Assembly: GCA_020881835.1 (NCBI GenBank)
Contig: CP052876.1
Location: 2,666,001 to 2,730,000 of the forward strand
Source of the DNA: Kineosporiaceae bacterium SCSIO 59966
GTDB taxonomy: Bacteria; Actinomycetota; Actinomycetes; Actinomycetales; SCSIO-59966
DNA length: 64,000 bases
Direction: 5' to 3'
Shown here: positions 16,321 through 24,242 of the stretch, piece by piece
How the letters are laid out: every line of letters starts with the position of its first letter
How positions within the stretch are numbered: position 1 is the first letter of the stretch
Position numbers and translations under genes: made by a program
Notes under the pieces: model-generated
Seen by the model: the letters and a program-made list of their open reading frames with translations, nothing else
Told to the model about the DNA's origin: nothing
Databases searched by the model: none

Positions 16321-17268
16321 GTGGGAGACCTGCTGACCACCGGGTCGGTGCTCGCAGCGTTCTTCGCCGGCGGAGTCGCCCTCTTCGCCCCCTGCTGCAT
16401 CGTCTTCCTCGCGCCGTCCTACCTGGCGGTCGCGGTCAAGAACCGCCGGTGGCGACTGCTGCCCCTGACGTTCGCGTTCACCGCGGGACTCGCGCTCGTC
16501 CTGGTCCCGATCACGCTCGGGATGAGCCTGGTAGCGGCCACGATCGCGAACTACCACTCGCTGCTGTACTACCTCGGCGGTGCCTTCATGCTGGCGCTGG
16601 CGGCGTTCAGCCTCTCCGGCCGGATGATGAGCCTGCCGTCCTTCCTGCGCGCACCGGACACCAGCCGCGGGGAGACCGGCAGCTTCTTCGCCCTCGGGGT
16701 CTTCTCCGGGGTGGCGTCCTCCTGCTGTGCCCCGGTCCTGGCCGGGGTGATGGCGCTGTCGGCGTTGTCCGGTTCGGCGCTCGGGGGCATCACCCTCGGC
16801 CTGGCCTACACCTTCGGCATGGTGTTCCCGCTCTTCGTGATGGCCCTGCTGTGGGACCGGTACCGCCTCGGTGAGCGCCGCTTCCTGCAGGCGCGTCCCG
16901 TCCGGCTCCGCCTGGGCGGGCGCGTCCTGGCTACGAACACCGTCAACCTCGCCGTGGCGCTCGCGTTCACCGTCATGGGCGTCTTCGTGATCTTCCTGGC
17001 GAACACCGGCCAGATGACCAGCGGCCCACGCTTCCAGGGCGCCATCGGCCAGAGGCTGGCGGCGGTCTTCGGTGAGATCGAGGGTCTGACTGCCGGTGTG
17101 CCCGAACCCGTACTGGGTCTGGGTGTTCTCGCCCTGGCAGCGGTGTTCGTGTACGCCACCCTGCGCGACCGGCGTCCTGAGGGCGTGGACCCCGCGCCGC
17201 AGGACGGCGCCGAAGCCCCCGACTGCCACGCCGACCACCACACCGACCACCCCGTCAGCACACCCTGA
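16321..17268 (+). CDS. CcdA/DsbD-type membrane thiol electron transporter
   Basis: A 315-residue membrane protein with about seven hydrophobic segments. Two Cys-containing helices, GGVALFAPCCIVFLAPSYLA and GVASSCCAPVLAGVMAL, correspond to the paired redox Cys helices of CcdA. An internally repeated arrangement is visible. It should pass electrons from cytoplasmic thioredoxin or glutaredoxin to an exported partner, here probably the following redoxin. The C-terminal 30 residues are His/Asp-rich (CHADHHTDH), which could bind metal. GTG 16321 is the start. Confidence 0.85.
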   Translation: MGDLLTTGSVLAAFFAGGVALFAPCCIVFLAPSYLAVAVKNRRWRLLPLTFAFTAGLALVLVPITLGMSLVAATIANYHSLLYYLGGAFMLALAAFSLSGRMMSLPSFLRAPDTSRGETGSFFALGVFSGVASSCCAPVLAGVMALSALSGSALGGITLGLAYTFGMVFPLFVMALLWDRYRLGERRFLQARPVRLRLGGRVLATNTVNLAVALAFTVMGVFVIFLANTGQMTSGPRFQGAIGQRLAAVFGEIEGLTAGVPEPVLGLGVLALAAVFVYATLRDRRPEGVDPAPQDGAEAPDCHADHHTDHPVSTP

Positions 17269-17277
17269 GGACCGACG

Positions 17278-17919
17278 ATGACCACCAGGACCACGGCCCA
17301 CCAGGCCGAGCAGGAACGCCGTGAGAAGGCCAACCAGCTCCGGCGCCAGCAGGAGCAGCAGGACCACCGACGGCGAGCGCTCGTCATCACCACCTGGGTC
17401 GCCGTCGCCGCGGTCCTGGCCGCCGTTCTCGCCGCGATGATGCTCACCTCGAGGCCCGCCTCCTCGAGTGAGGCGCGGCCGGCACCGGACTTCAGCCTCG
17501 TGAACACCGACGGCCGCGAGGTGAGCCTGGCGGACTACCGGGGAGAGAACGTCCTCATCTACTTCAACGAGGGGGCCGGCTGCCAGTCCTGCCTCGTGCA
17601 GATGGCCGAGATCGAGCGGCAGGTCGGCGACGAGCTCGCCGCTCTCGACGTCACCGTCCTGCCCGTCGTGATGAACACCCGTGAGCAGATCCTCGCCGAC
17701 ATGACCGCCAACGGGGTCAGGACCCCGTTCCTGCTGGACGACGGCACGGTGTCCGAGGCGTACGGCGTCCTCGGCACGGGCATGCACGCCGGGCTGCCCG
17801 GCCACAGCTTCGTCCTGATCGACCGGGACGGCGTCCAGCGCTGGTACGGCGAGTACCCCAGCATGTGGCTCGACCCGACCGAGCTCGCCACCGAGCTGCA
17901 GCACCGGCTGAACGCCTGA
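17278..17919 (+). CDS. Membrane-anchored peroxiredoxin/thioredoxin-like protein
   Basis: A 213-residue protein. A long charged Gln/Arg-rich N-terminus (about 35 residues) leads to one membrane helix (about 37-58). The extracytoplasmic AhpC/TSA-redoxin domain follows (APDFSLVNTDGREVSLADYRG). The active site is GAGCQSCLVQM, a CxxC arrangement. It is likely reduced by the adjacent CcdA protein and acts in thiol-disulfide exchange outside the membrane. Confidence 0.85.
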   Translation: MTTRTTAHQAEQERREKANQLRRQQEQQDHRRRALVITTWVAVAAVLAAVLAAMMLTSRPASSSEARPAPDFSLVNTDGREVSLADYRGENVLIYFNEGAGCQSCLVQMAEIERQVGDELAALDVTVLPVVMNTREQILADMTANGVRTPFLLDDGTVSEAYGVLGTGMHAGLPGHSFVLIDRDGVQRWYGEYPSMWLDPTELATELQHRLNA

Positions 17920-17967
17920 CGGCCGCTGCGTGGGGCTGGCACTGAACCGGCACCGCGGACGACGGCG

Positions 17968-18858
17968 TCAGCGGTCCACCCACGTGCGCGGATCCCGCTG
18001 CAGGTCCGTCTCCGGCTGACCGGTCCACCGGCCGGCGGCGGCCTCGGCCACCTCGGCGAGGCGATTCGCCCGGGCCCGTTCCGCGGGGGTGAAGGGCTCA
18101 CCCGGCCGGGTGAAGACGAACAGGCCGGTCCACGGTGAGGGGACACGCAGCGTCGTCGCCGCCTCGGAGGCGGCGTCGGGTCCACCGGTGAGCGCCGTGA
18201 TGCGGTCGACGACGAGGCGGGCGCGGAGCAGCTCACAGACCGCCAGGGGCAGCTCCGCGGCGTCGGCTGCGACACGAGCGGCGTACGACAGAGCAGTGGT
18301 CTGGCCGTCGACGAGGGCCAGCGCCGAGGTCGGCCACACCTGAACGTCAGCGCCCCCGGCTCTCTCGACGGCGGCACCGATCGCCGCGCTCTCCACCTCC
18401 TCGGGTGCCACGGCGATGATCTCGTCCAGCGCTCCGTTCTCGAGCGGGTGGATATGGATGCTGAGGATGTTGGCGTCCAGCCTGGCGAGGCCCCTCGCGA
18501 GCTGCTCCAAGGCTCCTGGGTGGTCATCGACCCTCGTGCGGATCCTCCACAGGGCGGGCGCGGTCTCGACGCGCCGGCGCATGGCCAGGGCGGGAGCGTG
18601 CAGCCACGTCCGGAGCAGCCGCATGGCCGACGGCTCGACGACCCAGATGACGAGCACGGTCGTTGTCACGGTGAGCACCACGACCGTTGTCAGGTACGAC
18701 AGGTGGTAGTGGACGACGAGGGCGTGCAGGACGAGCTCGACCGGGAAGACGACAAGGAGCTTGGCCAGGGCGAGCCGTGCCCGCCGGGGGTGCGGCCGGC
18801 GGCCGCACACGTCGCAGGCGTCTGCGCCCGTCACCGCCTGCGTCAGATGCTGGTCCAT
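17968..18858 (-). CDS. ACT-domain membrane protein
   Basis: A 296-residue protein. The N-terminus contains a CDVCGRRPH zinc-like pair. Two hydrophobic segments (about residues 30-75) follow, then an ACT-like module (LWRIRTRVDDHPGALEQLARGLARL...ILSIHIHPLENGALDEIIAVAP) around residues 100-165. The remainder is a helical domain. ACT domains usually bind amino acids, so this may be a membrane-linked amino acid sensor. The specific role is unknown to me. Confidence 0.7.
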   Translation of the reverse strand: MDQHLTQAVTGADACDVCGRRPHPRRARLALAKLLVVFPVELVLHALVVHYHLSYLTTVVVLTVTTTVLVIWVVEPSAMRLLRTWLHAPALAMRRRVETAPALWRIRTRVDDHPGALEQLARGLARLDANILSIHIHPLENGALDEIIAVAPEEVESAAIGAAVERAGGADVQVWPTSALALVDGQTTALSYAARVAADAAELPLAVCELLRARLVVDRITALTGGPDAASEAATTLRVPSPWTGLFVFTRPGEPFTPAERARANRLAEVAEAAAGRWTGQPETDLQRDPRTWVDR

Positions 18859-19015
18859 GCGCTCACCATGGCGCGATGGCGTTGCCGCCGGGTTCCGTCC
18901 ACGTCCCGCGGAGGTTGCAGCTTCGACAAGGTTCGGTGTGGAGGTCAGAGCCGGGAGGCTCTACGCCGGTCCCCGGCTCGTCACCTAGGCGCCGGTCCGG
19001 TGTCGCTCGGTCGAG

Positions 19016-19088
19016 AGCCGGCACGGGGACTCGAACCCCGAACCGCCCGATTACAAGTCGGGTGCGCTACCAGTTGCGCCATGCCGGC
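19016..19088 (-). tRNA. tRNA-Thr (anticodon TGT)
   Basis: A 73-nt cloverleaf. The acceptor arm GCCGGCA (19088-19082) pairs with TGCCGGC (19023-19017). The anticodon loop is CTTGTAA between CCGA and TCGG, giving anticodon TGT. The TTCGAGT T-loop is intact. CCA is not encoded. It is a single tRNA with no neighbouring tRNA genes. Confidence 0.97.
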
Positions 19089-19194
19089 GGGACGCCCGGA
19101 CTCTAGTCCGGGCGGCGGTCGTCGGGGAGGACGACCCGACAGCGGTGCGGCCGGTGACCCGAGCCGGGGGCGGCGCGGGTCACCGGCCGGGCCC

Positions 19195-19944
19195 TCACCC
19201 GGCGGCGGCGACGGCCGCCTCCACCGCCTCACGCGAACGGTCCTGCAGGATCTCGCCCTCGACCATGACCGTCGGCGTGCCCTGGACGCCGGCCTGGGAC
19301 GCGGCGTCCGTGGCGTTGGCCGCCCAGCCGGTGTACCGCTCCTCGAGCACGCACTGCTCGGCCTCGGGGTCGGCGCCCGCGGTCTCGGCGATGGACCAGA
19401 TCTCCTCGTTGGTCATCCCCGGCCCCTCCTCGGCGACCTGGTTGACGAACATGAGCCGGTTGAACTCCGAGAACGCCTCCGGGGAGGTCTCCCCGACGCA
19501 GGCCGCAGCGCTCGCGGCCCGGGTGGAGAACTCGGTGGTGGAGTACCGGTCGAGGATGGCGATCGGCTTGTGCACCAGCGCGATCTCACCGGCCTCGGCC
19601 TTCTCCACCAGCCACTCGCCGTCCTGCGCCTCGTACTGGGCGCACGCCGGGCAGGCGTAGTCGAGGTAGACGGCGACCTCCGGCGCGTCGGCCGGACCGG
19701 TGCGGACGCCGTTGTCGACGAGACCGCTCGGGACGGCCGTGGCGTCCGAGACGTTGCTGCGACCCGCCTGGACGATGGCGCCGACGGCCACGACGACGAG
19801 CAGCACGCCGATCACGGCGCCGACGATGGCCAGCCGGCGGTTACGCCGCTGCCTGGCCTCGGCCTCCTCGCGCATCCGGCGGGCCTTGTCGCGCGCCGCC
19901 TCCTTGCGCTCGGCCTTGGTGGGACGGGGGGCGTTCGTGCTCAT
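19195..19944 (-). CDS. DsbA-family membrane-anchored thioredoxin-fold oxidoreductase
   Basis: A 249-residue protein. The charged N-terminus (about 35 residues) leads to a single membrane helix (about 38-60) and then a DsbA-like domain with CPAC (DYACPACAQYEAQ) and the cis-Pro segment GVQGTPTVMVEGE. The domain probably faces outside and catalyses disulfide formation or isomerisation. ATG 19944 overlaps the stop of the MauE-like gene (ATGA). It is the last gene of the 19195-21875 operon with CopC- and MauE-like genes, so it may help metalloprotein assembly. Confidence 0.85.
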   Translation of the reverse strand: MSTNAPRPTKAERKEAARDKARRMREEAEARQRRNRRLAIVGAVIGVLLVVVAVGAIVQAGRSNVSDATAVPSGLVDNGVRTGPADAPEVAVYLDYACPACAQYEAQDGEWLVEKAEAGEIALVHKPIAILDRYSTTEFSTRAASAAACVGETSPEAFSEFNRLMFVNQVAEEGPGMTNEEIWSIAETAGADPEAEQCVLEERYTGWAANATDAASQAGVQGTPTVMVEGEILQDRSREAVEAAVAAAG

Positions 19945-20555
19945 CGGGAGGCTCCTCGTGGTTCGGCGGCGTCAGGGTCGGCCGTGCTGGGGTCGTCGGA
20001 GTCGGGGTCGTCGGAGTCGGGGTCGTCGGAGTCGGGGTCGTCGGAGTCGGGGTCGTCGGAGTCGAGGTCGTCGGCGTCCAGGATGTGCCGGTCCGGGAAC
20101 AGGACGTTGTCCAGGGCGAGCCGGGTCCGCGGCCGCCACACCAGCCATGCCGAGGCGGCGAGCAGAAGCAGGTCCCGGAGGATCTCCTGCGGGTACTCGG
20201 TGTCCTCGGCGCTGACCTCACCGCCGCCGCCGAAGCAGCCGCAGTCGATGGTCAGCCCCCTGGCCCAGGCGGACGCGACCCCGATGATGAACGCGATCAT
20301 CAGCAGGCCGGACATTCCGGCGGCGATCCGGGTGCCGAGCCCGAGCAGCAGCAGCAGCGCCACCGCGACCTCGAGCACCGGCAGTCCGAAGCCGACGACC
20401 TGGACGACCGGCTCGGGCAGCAGCTGGTAGGCCCGGACGGCGCGGACGGACTCGTCCGGGTCCGGCAGCTTGATCGCACCGGCGTAGCCGAGGACCCCGG
20501 CCAGCACGAGGCGCAGGACAGTGCCCACCCAGGGAACGACGCTCGCGCGGTTCAT
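19941..20555 (-). CDS. MauE/DoxX-like membrane protein with acidic repeat tail
   Basis: A 204-residue protein with four hydrophobic helices and the GLTIDCGCFGGGG motif of MauE/vitamin-K-reductase-like electron-transfer proteins, in which the Cys pair is redox-active. The C-terminal tail holds five DSDDP repeats. It sits between copC and the DsbA-like gene with 4-nt overlaps on both sides. Its job is probably to supply or drain electrons for the DsbA-like partner. Confidence 0.8.
   Translation of the reverse strand: MNRASVVPWVGTVLRLVLAGVLGYAGAIKLPDPDESVRAVRAYQLLPEPVVQVVGFGLPVLEVAVALLLLLGLGTRIAAGMSGLLMIAFIIGVASAWARGLTIDCGCFGGGGEVSAEDTEYPQEILRDLLLLAASAWLVWRPRTRLALDNVLFPDRHILDADDLDSDDPDSDDPDSDDPDSDDPDSDDPSTADPDAAEPRGASR
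19991..20065. repeat. 15-bp tandem repeat (5 copies) inside the MauE-like gene
   Basis: Five consecutive units of GGTCGTCGGAGTCGG, the last differing in its final base, encode the DSDDP tail in frame. Copy number could vary without frameshift. Confidence 0.95.
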
Positions 20556-21190
20556 CGGGTTCCGCCTCGTCGGGTCAGCAGCCACCCGCCGGCGGCAAGG
20601 ACGACGGCGCCGGCGCCGAGCGCCCACGGCAGCACCGCGACGTCCGAGCCGTCCGTCTCTGGACCGACGGCAGCTGAGGCGGTCGGCTCGGGGGTTGCCG
20701 GCGGCGGCACGGACGCCGGAGACGTCGCCGGGGGCGACGCAGACGACCGGGAGTCTGTCGCAGTGGGCCGCACCGTGAAGCCGTACTCGCCGGTGAGCGG
20801 GTGGCCGTCCTGTGCGGTGACCCGCCAGGTGAGGGTGTACTGGCCACCGGGGACGCCGTCGGGGACGGCGGCGGTGACGGTGCGGCCGTCGACGACCGGG
20901 GCGGCCAGCTCGACGACGCCGTCCGGGCCGGTGAGCCGCAATCGGGTGCCGAGGTCGAGGACGTCGCCGGTGAACTCGAGCCGGATCTCGGTCAGGTCCG
21001 GGACGGTCTGGTCGACGGCCGGGGCAGTGGAGCGCAGGTCGGTGTGCGCCGCCGCCGGGGCGGTCGACCCGAGGAGCACAGCGGGGACGGCGAGCGTCGC
21101 GCCGATCGTGACGAGCACGGCACGTGCCGCGGGGGGCCGGGGGGCGTGAGGGCGGGCTCGGGACAAGGGCACGAACATGGTCGGGAACAT
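20552..21190 (-). CDS. CopC-domain copper-binding exported protein
   Basis: A 212-residue protein. A signal peptide (about residues 1-47) is followed by the mature N-terminus HTDLRSTAPA, where the first His is the expected Cu(II) ligand. The CopC beta-sandwich ends with the DGHPLTGEYGFTV motif. A Thr/Pro/Ala-rich linker and a C-terminal membrane helix anchor it to the outer face. ATG 21190 follows GGAGAG by 9 nt. It is coupled to the MauE-like gene by an ATGA overlap. Confidence 0.88.
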   Translation of the reverse strand: MFPTMFVPLSRARPHAPRPPAARAVLVTIGATLAVPAVLLGSTAPAAAHTDLRSTAPAVDQTVPDLTEIRLEFTGDVLDLGTRLRLTGPDGVVELAAPVVDGRTVTAAVPDGVPGGQYTLTWRVTAQDGHPLTGEYGFTVRPTATDSRSSASPPATSPASVPPPATPEPTASAAVGPETDGSDVAVLPWALGAGAVVLAAGGWLLTRRGGTR

Positions 21191-21236
21191 GGTCGGGTTC
21201 TCTCCGTAGCGGACGGGTGAGCGGGCGGCGGGCGCG

Positions 21237-21875
21237 TCAGACGCGTCGCGCCACCGGCGGACCGCGCCGTCCCACGGAGCGCTGCGGCACGGCGATGTCG
21301 ACGGTGGCCTGCTCGGACGTCACCGGCACCGTCACCGGGCGGCTCGGGACCAGGACCGGCTCGGTCACCCGCACGAGCACCGCGCCGACGAGGGCCCCCA
21401 CCGCACGCACGGCGTCCTCCAGCCGGGCCAGCCACGCTCCCCCGGCGACGGTCAGCACGGTGTGCACGGCGAGCAGCGGCACCACGGACACGACGGCGGT
21501 CAGCGCCACCTGCTGAGCGGCCCCCGGCGACAGGCCGCTCGACAGGCACATCGTCGAGGCGCTCCACCACGCCAGGTCGAGGCCGGCGGCCGCGGCCCGG
21601 CCGACGGCCTGCAGGCACCCCACCGGGTGAGTGAGGGCGAGGACGACGTGCAGGGCCACCTGGGCGGCCAGGACACTCGTCAGGCAGGAGCTACCGGCAC
21701 GGTCGGCGAGACGCGCAGCACCAGCCGCCAGGACGACACCGGCAGCGACCGCCAGCGGCTCGGGCGGCGCCCCGGCGACGAGGCCGTGCGCGGCCACCGT
21801 CGTCAGGACGGCGAGGACGAGGACGACGAGCAGGCGGGGAGCACCCCCCGCCGAACCGGTACCCGCCGCGGACAT
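21237..21875 (-). CDS. Uncharacterised multi-pass membrane protein
   Basis: A 212-residue protein with about five hydrophobic helices and a soluble C-terminal tail. Cys residues cluster in CLTSV, VGCLQA and MCLSSG. I do not recognise the family. It is the first gene of the CopC-MauE-DsbA-like run, so copper or thiol metabolism is a reasonable guess from position only. It is 46 nt upstream of copC. Confidence 0.6.
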   Translation of the reverse strand: MSAAGTGSAGGAPRLLVVLVLAVLTTVAAHGLVAGAPPEPLAVAAGVVLAAGAARLADRAGSSCLTSVLAAQVALHVVLALTHPVGCLQAVGRAAAAGLDLAWWSASTMCLSSGLSPGAAQQVALTAVVSVVPLLAVHTVLTVAGGAWLARLEDAVRAVGALVGAVLVRVTEPVLVPSRPVTVPVTSEQATVDIAVPQRSVGRRGPPVARRV

Positions 21876-21939
21876 GGCACGACTGTACGTGAGCCGACAC
21901 GCCTCAGACCCGTCCTGCCGGCTCGTCGTGACCGGACCG

Positions 21940-23643
21940 TCACCTCAGGCCCAGAGGCGGACCGGGCAGCGGCGTCCAGTCGGGCTGCGCGCCACCGAGC
22001 GCGACGAGGACGGCGGCGGCCGTGACCAGCAGGAGCAGCACGACCGCCACCTGTGACCCGCCGCGACCGGGGGCGACCGCCCGGACCACCGTCCGGGTGC
22101 CGCGCCGCAGGGCGGCGCCGCCCGGTCCCCACCACGCGGCGACAGCAGCGGACGCTGCCCCGGCCGCCAGCGCCACCGGGCTGCCAGGGGTGACGCCGGT
22201 CAGCCGCAGCCCGCCGTCACCGAGGAACCAGCCGGTGAGGAACGCGACGGCCACGCCGAGCAGCAGGGGCAGGACGAGGGCGACGACGGCGACGACGGTC
22301 GCGGGCACGAGGTGCCACGGAGACGCCGCCACGGCCCGGACGACGTCGGCTCGCCGAGGCCCCCGCTCGTGCCGGCGCCGCAGCAGTGCGCCGTGCGCCC
22401 GGTCCACGGTGCGGGCCAGCGCAGAGCCGACCAGGGCGGCGATGACCGCGACAGCGGGGGCTACGGCGGCCACCGCCACCAGGGCGAGCAGCCCGGCGGC
22501 GATCGTGCCGCTGCGTCGCGGCGGGACAGCCAGCGCCGCAGCAGCCAGCGGGTACGGCGGGTACCCCGGCGGCGGGTACGACGGGTACCCCGGCGGCGGG
22601 TACGACGGGTACCCCGGCGGCGGGTACGACGGGAGCTCGTAGTGCGGCGGTGCGACCGCACCGGCGTCGCGCTGCCGGACCACCGGTTCGAGTGCCGCCG
22701 TCGGCGGGACCGGGACCACGCTGGTGGGATCCTCGACCTCTCGAGCTGGCTCGTCGTCCCAGGCCTCGTCGTCCCACGCCTCGTCGTCCGGCGCCTCGTC
22801 GTCCCACGCCTCGTCGTCCCAGGCCTCGTCGTCCGCGTCGTCCTCCCGCAGCCGCTCGACGGCCGTGCGCAGCTCGGCAGGGCGGGGACGGCGCAGCGGG
22901 TCCACCTCCAGTCCGCGGCGCAGCACGTCGATCAGCCCCGCCGGCACCCCCTCCAGGTCGGCGTCGCCGCGGCGCACCCGGTCGAGCACCACGTCGACCG
23001 GGCCGCGACCGAACGGTGGCCGGCCGGTCGCGGCGAACGTCATCGTGGCCGCCCAGCCCCACCAGTCGGTCGCCTGCGTCACCGGCTCGCCGGCGACCAC
23101 CTCCGGCGACAGGTAGCCCGGCGTCCCCATGACGAGCCCGGTGGAGGTCAGCCGGACGTCGTCGGCGACGTGCGCAATCCCGAAGTCGATGACGACGGGG
23201 TCGCCGTCGAGCATGAGGACGTTGCCGGGCTTGAGGTCACGGTGGACGACCCCGGCCTCGTGGACGGCAGCCAGCGCCTCCCCCAGCCCGTCACCGAGGA
23301 CGGCGAGCCGCTCGGCGTCCAGCGGGCCGTGCTCGCGGACGTGGACGTCGAGCGGCGGGGCGGGCACGTACTCGGTGACGACGTAGGGGGTGTCGCAGTC
23401 GACGTCGGCGTCGAGCACGGCCGCGACCCGGGGGCTGCGCACCCGGCGCAGCGTGTCGACCTCACGGGCCAGCCGTCGGCGCGCCTCCGGGTCGCCGGCG
23501 ACGTGGGGGCGCAGCACCTTGACGGCGACCGCCCGGCCGCCCTCGTCGAGGGCCAGGTGGACGACGCCCATCCCGCCCTCGCCGATCCGCTGCACGAGCC
23601 GGTAGCGGCCCAGTCGCCCCCCGGTCGGCTCCGTCCTCGTCAC
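21940..23643 (-). CDS. Eukaryotic-like serine/threonine protein kinase with membrane domain
   Basis: A 567-residue protein. The kinase domain (about 12-265) has GEGGMGVVH, Lys42 in AVAVKVL, VHRDLKPGN, IDFGIAH and GTPGYLSPE, so all catalytic residues are present. It continues through an acidic linker with five DDEAW-type repeats, a Pro/Tyr-rich segment with three SYPPPGYP repeats, and about four membrane helices at the C-terminus. Both repeat blocks are minisatellites at DNA level. No PASTA domain is seen. The substrate is unknown. A PP2C phosphatase gene at 56.2 kb could oppose it. Confidence 0.9.
   Translation of the reverse strand: MTRTEPTGGRLGRYRLVQRIGEGGMGVVHLALDEGGRAVAVKVLRPHVAGDPEARRRLAREVDTLRRVRSPRVAAVLDADVDCDTPYVVTEYVPAPPLDVHVREHGPLDAERLAVLGDGLGEALAAVHEAGVVHRDLKPGNVLMLDGDPVVIDFGIAHVADDVRLTSTGLVMGTPGYLSPEVVAGEPVTQATDWWGWAATMTFAATGRPPFGRGPVDVVLDRVRRGDADLEGVPAGLIDVLRRGLEVDPLRRPRPAELRTAVERLREDDADDEAWDDEAWDDEAPDDEAWDDEAWDDEPAREVEDPTSVVPVPPTAALEPVVRQRDAGAVAPPHYELPSYPPPGYPSYPPPGYPSYPPPGYPPYPLAAAALAVPPRRSGTIAAGLLALVAVAAVAPAVAVIAALVGSALARTVDRAHGALLRRRHERGPRRADVVRAVAASPWHLVPATVVAVVALVLPLLLGVAVAFLTGWFLGDGGLRLTGVTPGSPVALAAGAASAAVAAWWGPGGAALRRGTRTVVRAVAPGRGGSQVAVVLLLLVTAAAVLVALGGAQPDWTPLPGPPLGLR
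22562..22633. repeat. 24-bp tandem repeat (3 perfect copies) in the kinase gene
   Basis: Three identical 24-bp units (22562-22585, 22586-22609, 22610-22633) encode SYPPPGYP repeats. Perfect identity suggests recent expansion or active homogenisation. Confidence 0.95.
22763..22837. repeat. 15-bp tandem repeat (5 copies) in the kinase gene
   Basis: Five units beginning GCCTCGTCGTCC encode DDEAW or DDEAP pentapeptides in the acidic linker. The units differ at up to three bases, mainly in their last three. Confidence 0.9.
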
Positions 23644-23667
23644 CGCTCCACGGTACGGGAGTGACGC

Positions 23668-24096
23668 TCAGCGGCTGATGTACGCCTCGAGCTGGTCGCG
23701 CTCGCTCTGCAGCTCGCTCATCCGCTGCTTGACGACGTCGCCGATGCTCACGATGCCGACGAGTACGCCGTCCTCGAGCACCGGGACGTGCCGCACCCGC
23801 TGCTCGGTCATGACGGCCATGAGGTCGTCGACCGTGGCGGACGGACTGCACGTGTGGACGTCCGCGGTCATGATCTGCGACACCTCGGTGTCGAGGACGC
23901 CGTCGCCGTCGGTGCTGAGCCGGCGGACGACGTCCCGCTCGCTGACGATGCCCTCGACCGTGCGCCCGTCGGTGGACACGACGAGGGCACCGACCCCTCC
24001 CTCGCGGAGTCGCTCGAGCAGGGTGCGCACCGACTCGGTCGGCGCGATCGTCAGCACCTCGGTGCCCTTGTGCCTCAGGACTCCGGAGATCTGCAT
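23668..24096 (-). CDS. CBS-domain pair protein
   Basis: A 142-residue protein made of two CBS motifs (about 10-65 and 72-130) with repeats of VGALVV...GIVSERDV and [20 protein letters not shown]. This is the classic two-CBS small protein that binds adenine nucleotides and reports energy state. It ends with a helical tail. It is coupled loosely to the kinase gene downstream (24 nt). The ligand is not deducible. Confidence 0.9.
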   Translation of the reverse strand: MQISGVLRHKGTEVLTIAPTESVRTLLERLREGGVGALVVSTDGRTVEGIVSERDVVRRLSTDGDGVLDTEVSQIMTADVHTCSPSATVDDLMAVMTEQRVRHVPVLEDGVLVGIVSIGDVVKQRMSELQSERDQLEAYISR

Positions 24097-24203
24097 CCCA
24101 CACCACCTCTCGCGGCCGCGCCGGCGGTGGCGCCCGCCCGGTCTCGCCGCCGTGCCCCGAACGTAGCCGCTCGCGCGGCCGAGCGGGAGGGGTCCGCCGC
24201 CGG

Positions 24204-24209
24204 TATGTT
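24204..24209 (+). promoter_or_regulatory. Probable -10 box of the otsA promoter
   Basis: TATGTT (24204-24209) is the best -10-like element in the 146-bp divergent region between the CBS gene and otsA. AAGGAG follows before GTG 24243, so this mRNA has a normal leader. Confidence 0.4.
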
Positions 24210-24242
24210 GGCCTCGACCCAGTCGAAGGAGCTGTCGTCGTC

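Noticed and set aside
16033-17919. Mercury-resistance (mer) operon
   Set aside because: A MerR protein lies nearby on the other strand, but there is no MerA, MerP or MerT. The membrane protein has CcdA-type Cys pairs and the partners are thiol-redox proteins.
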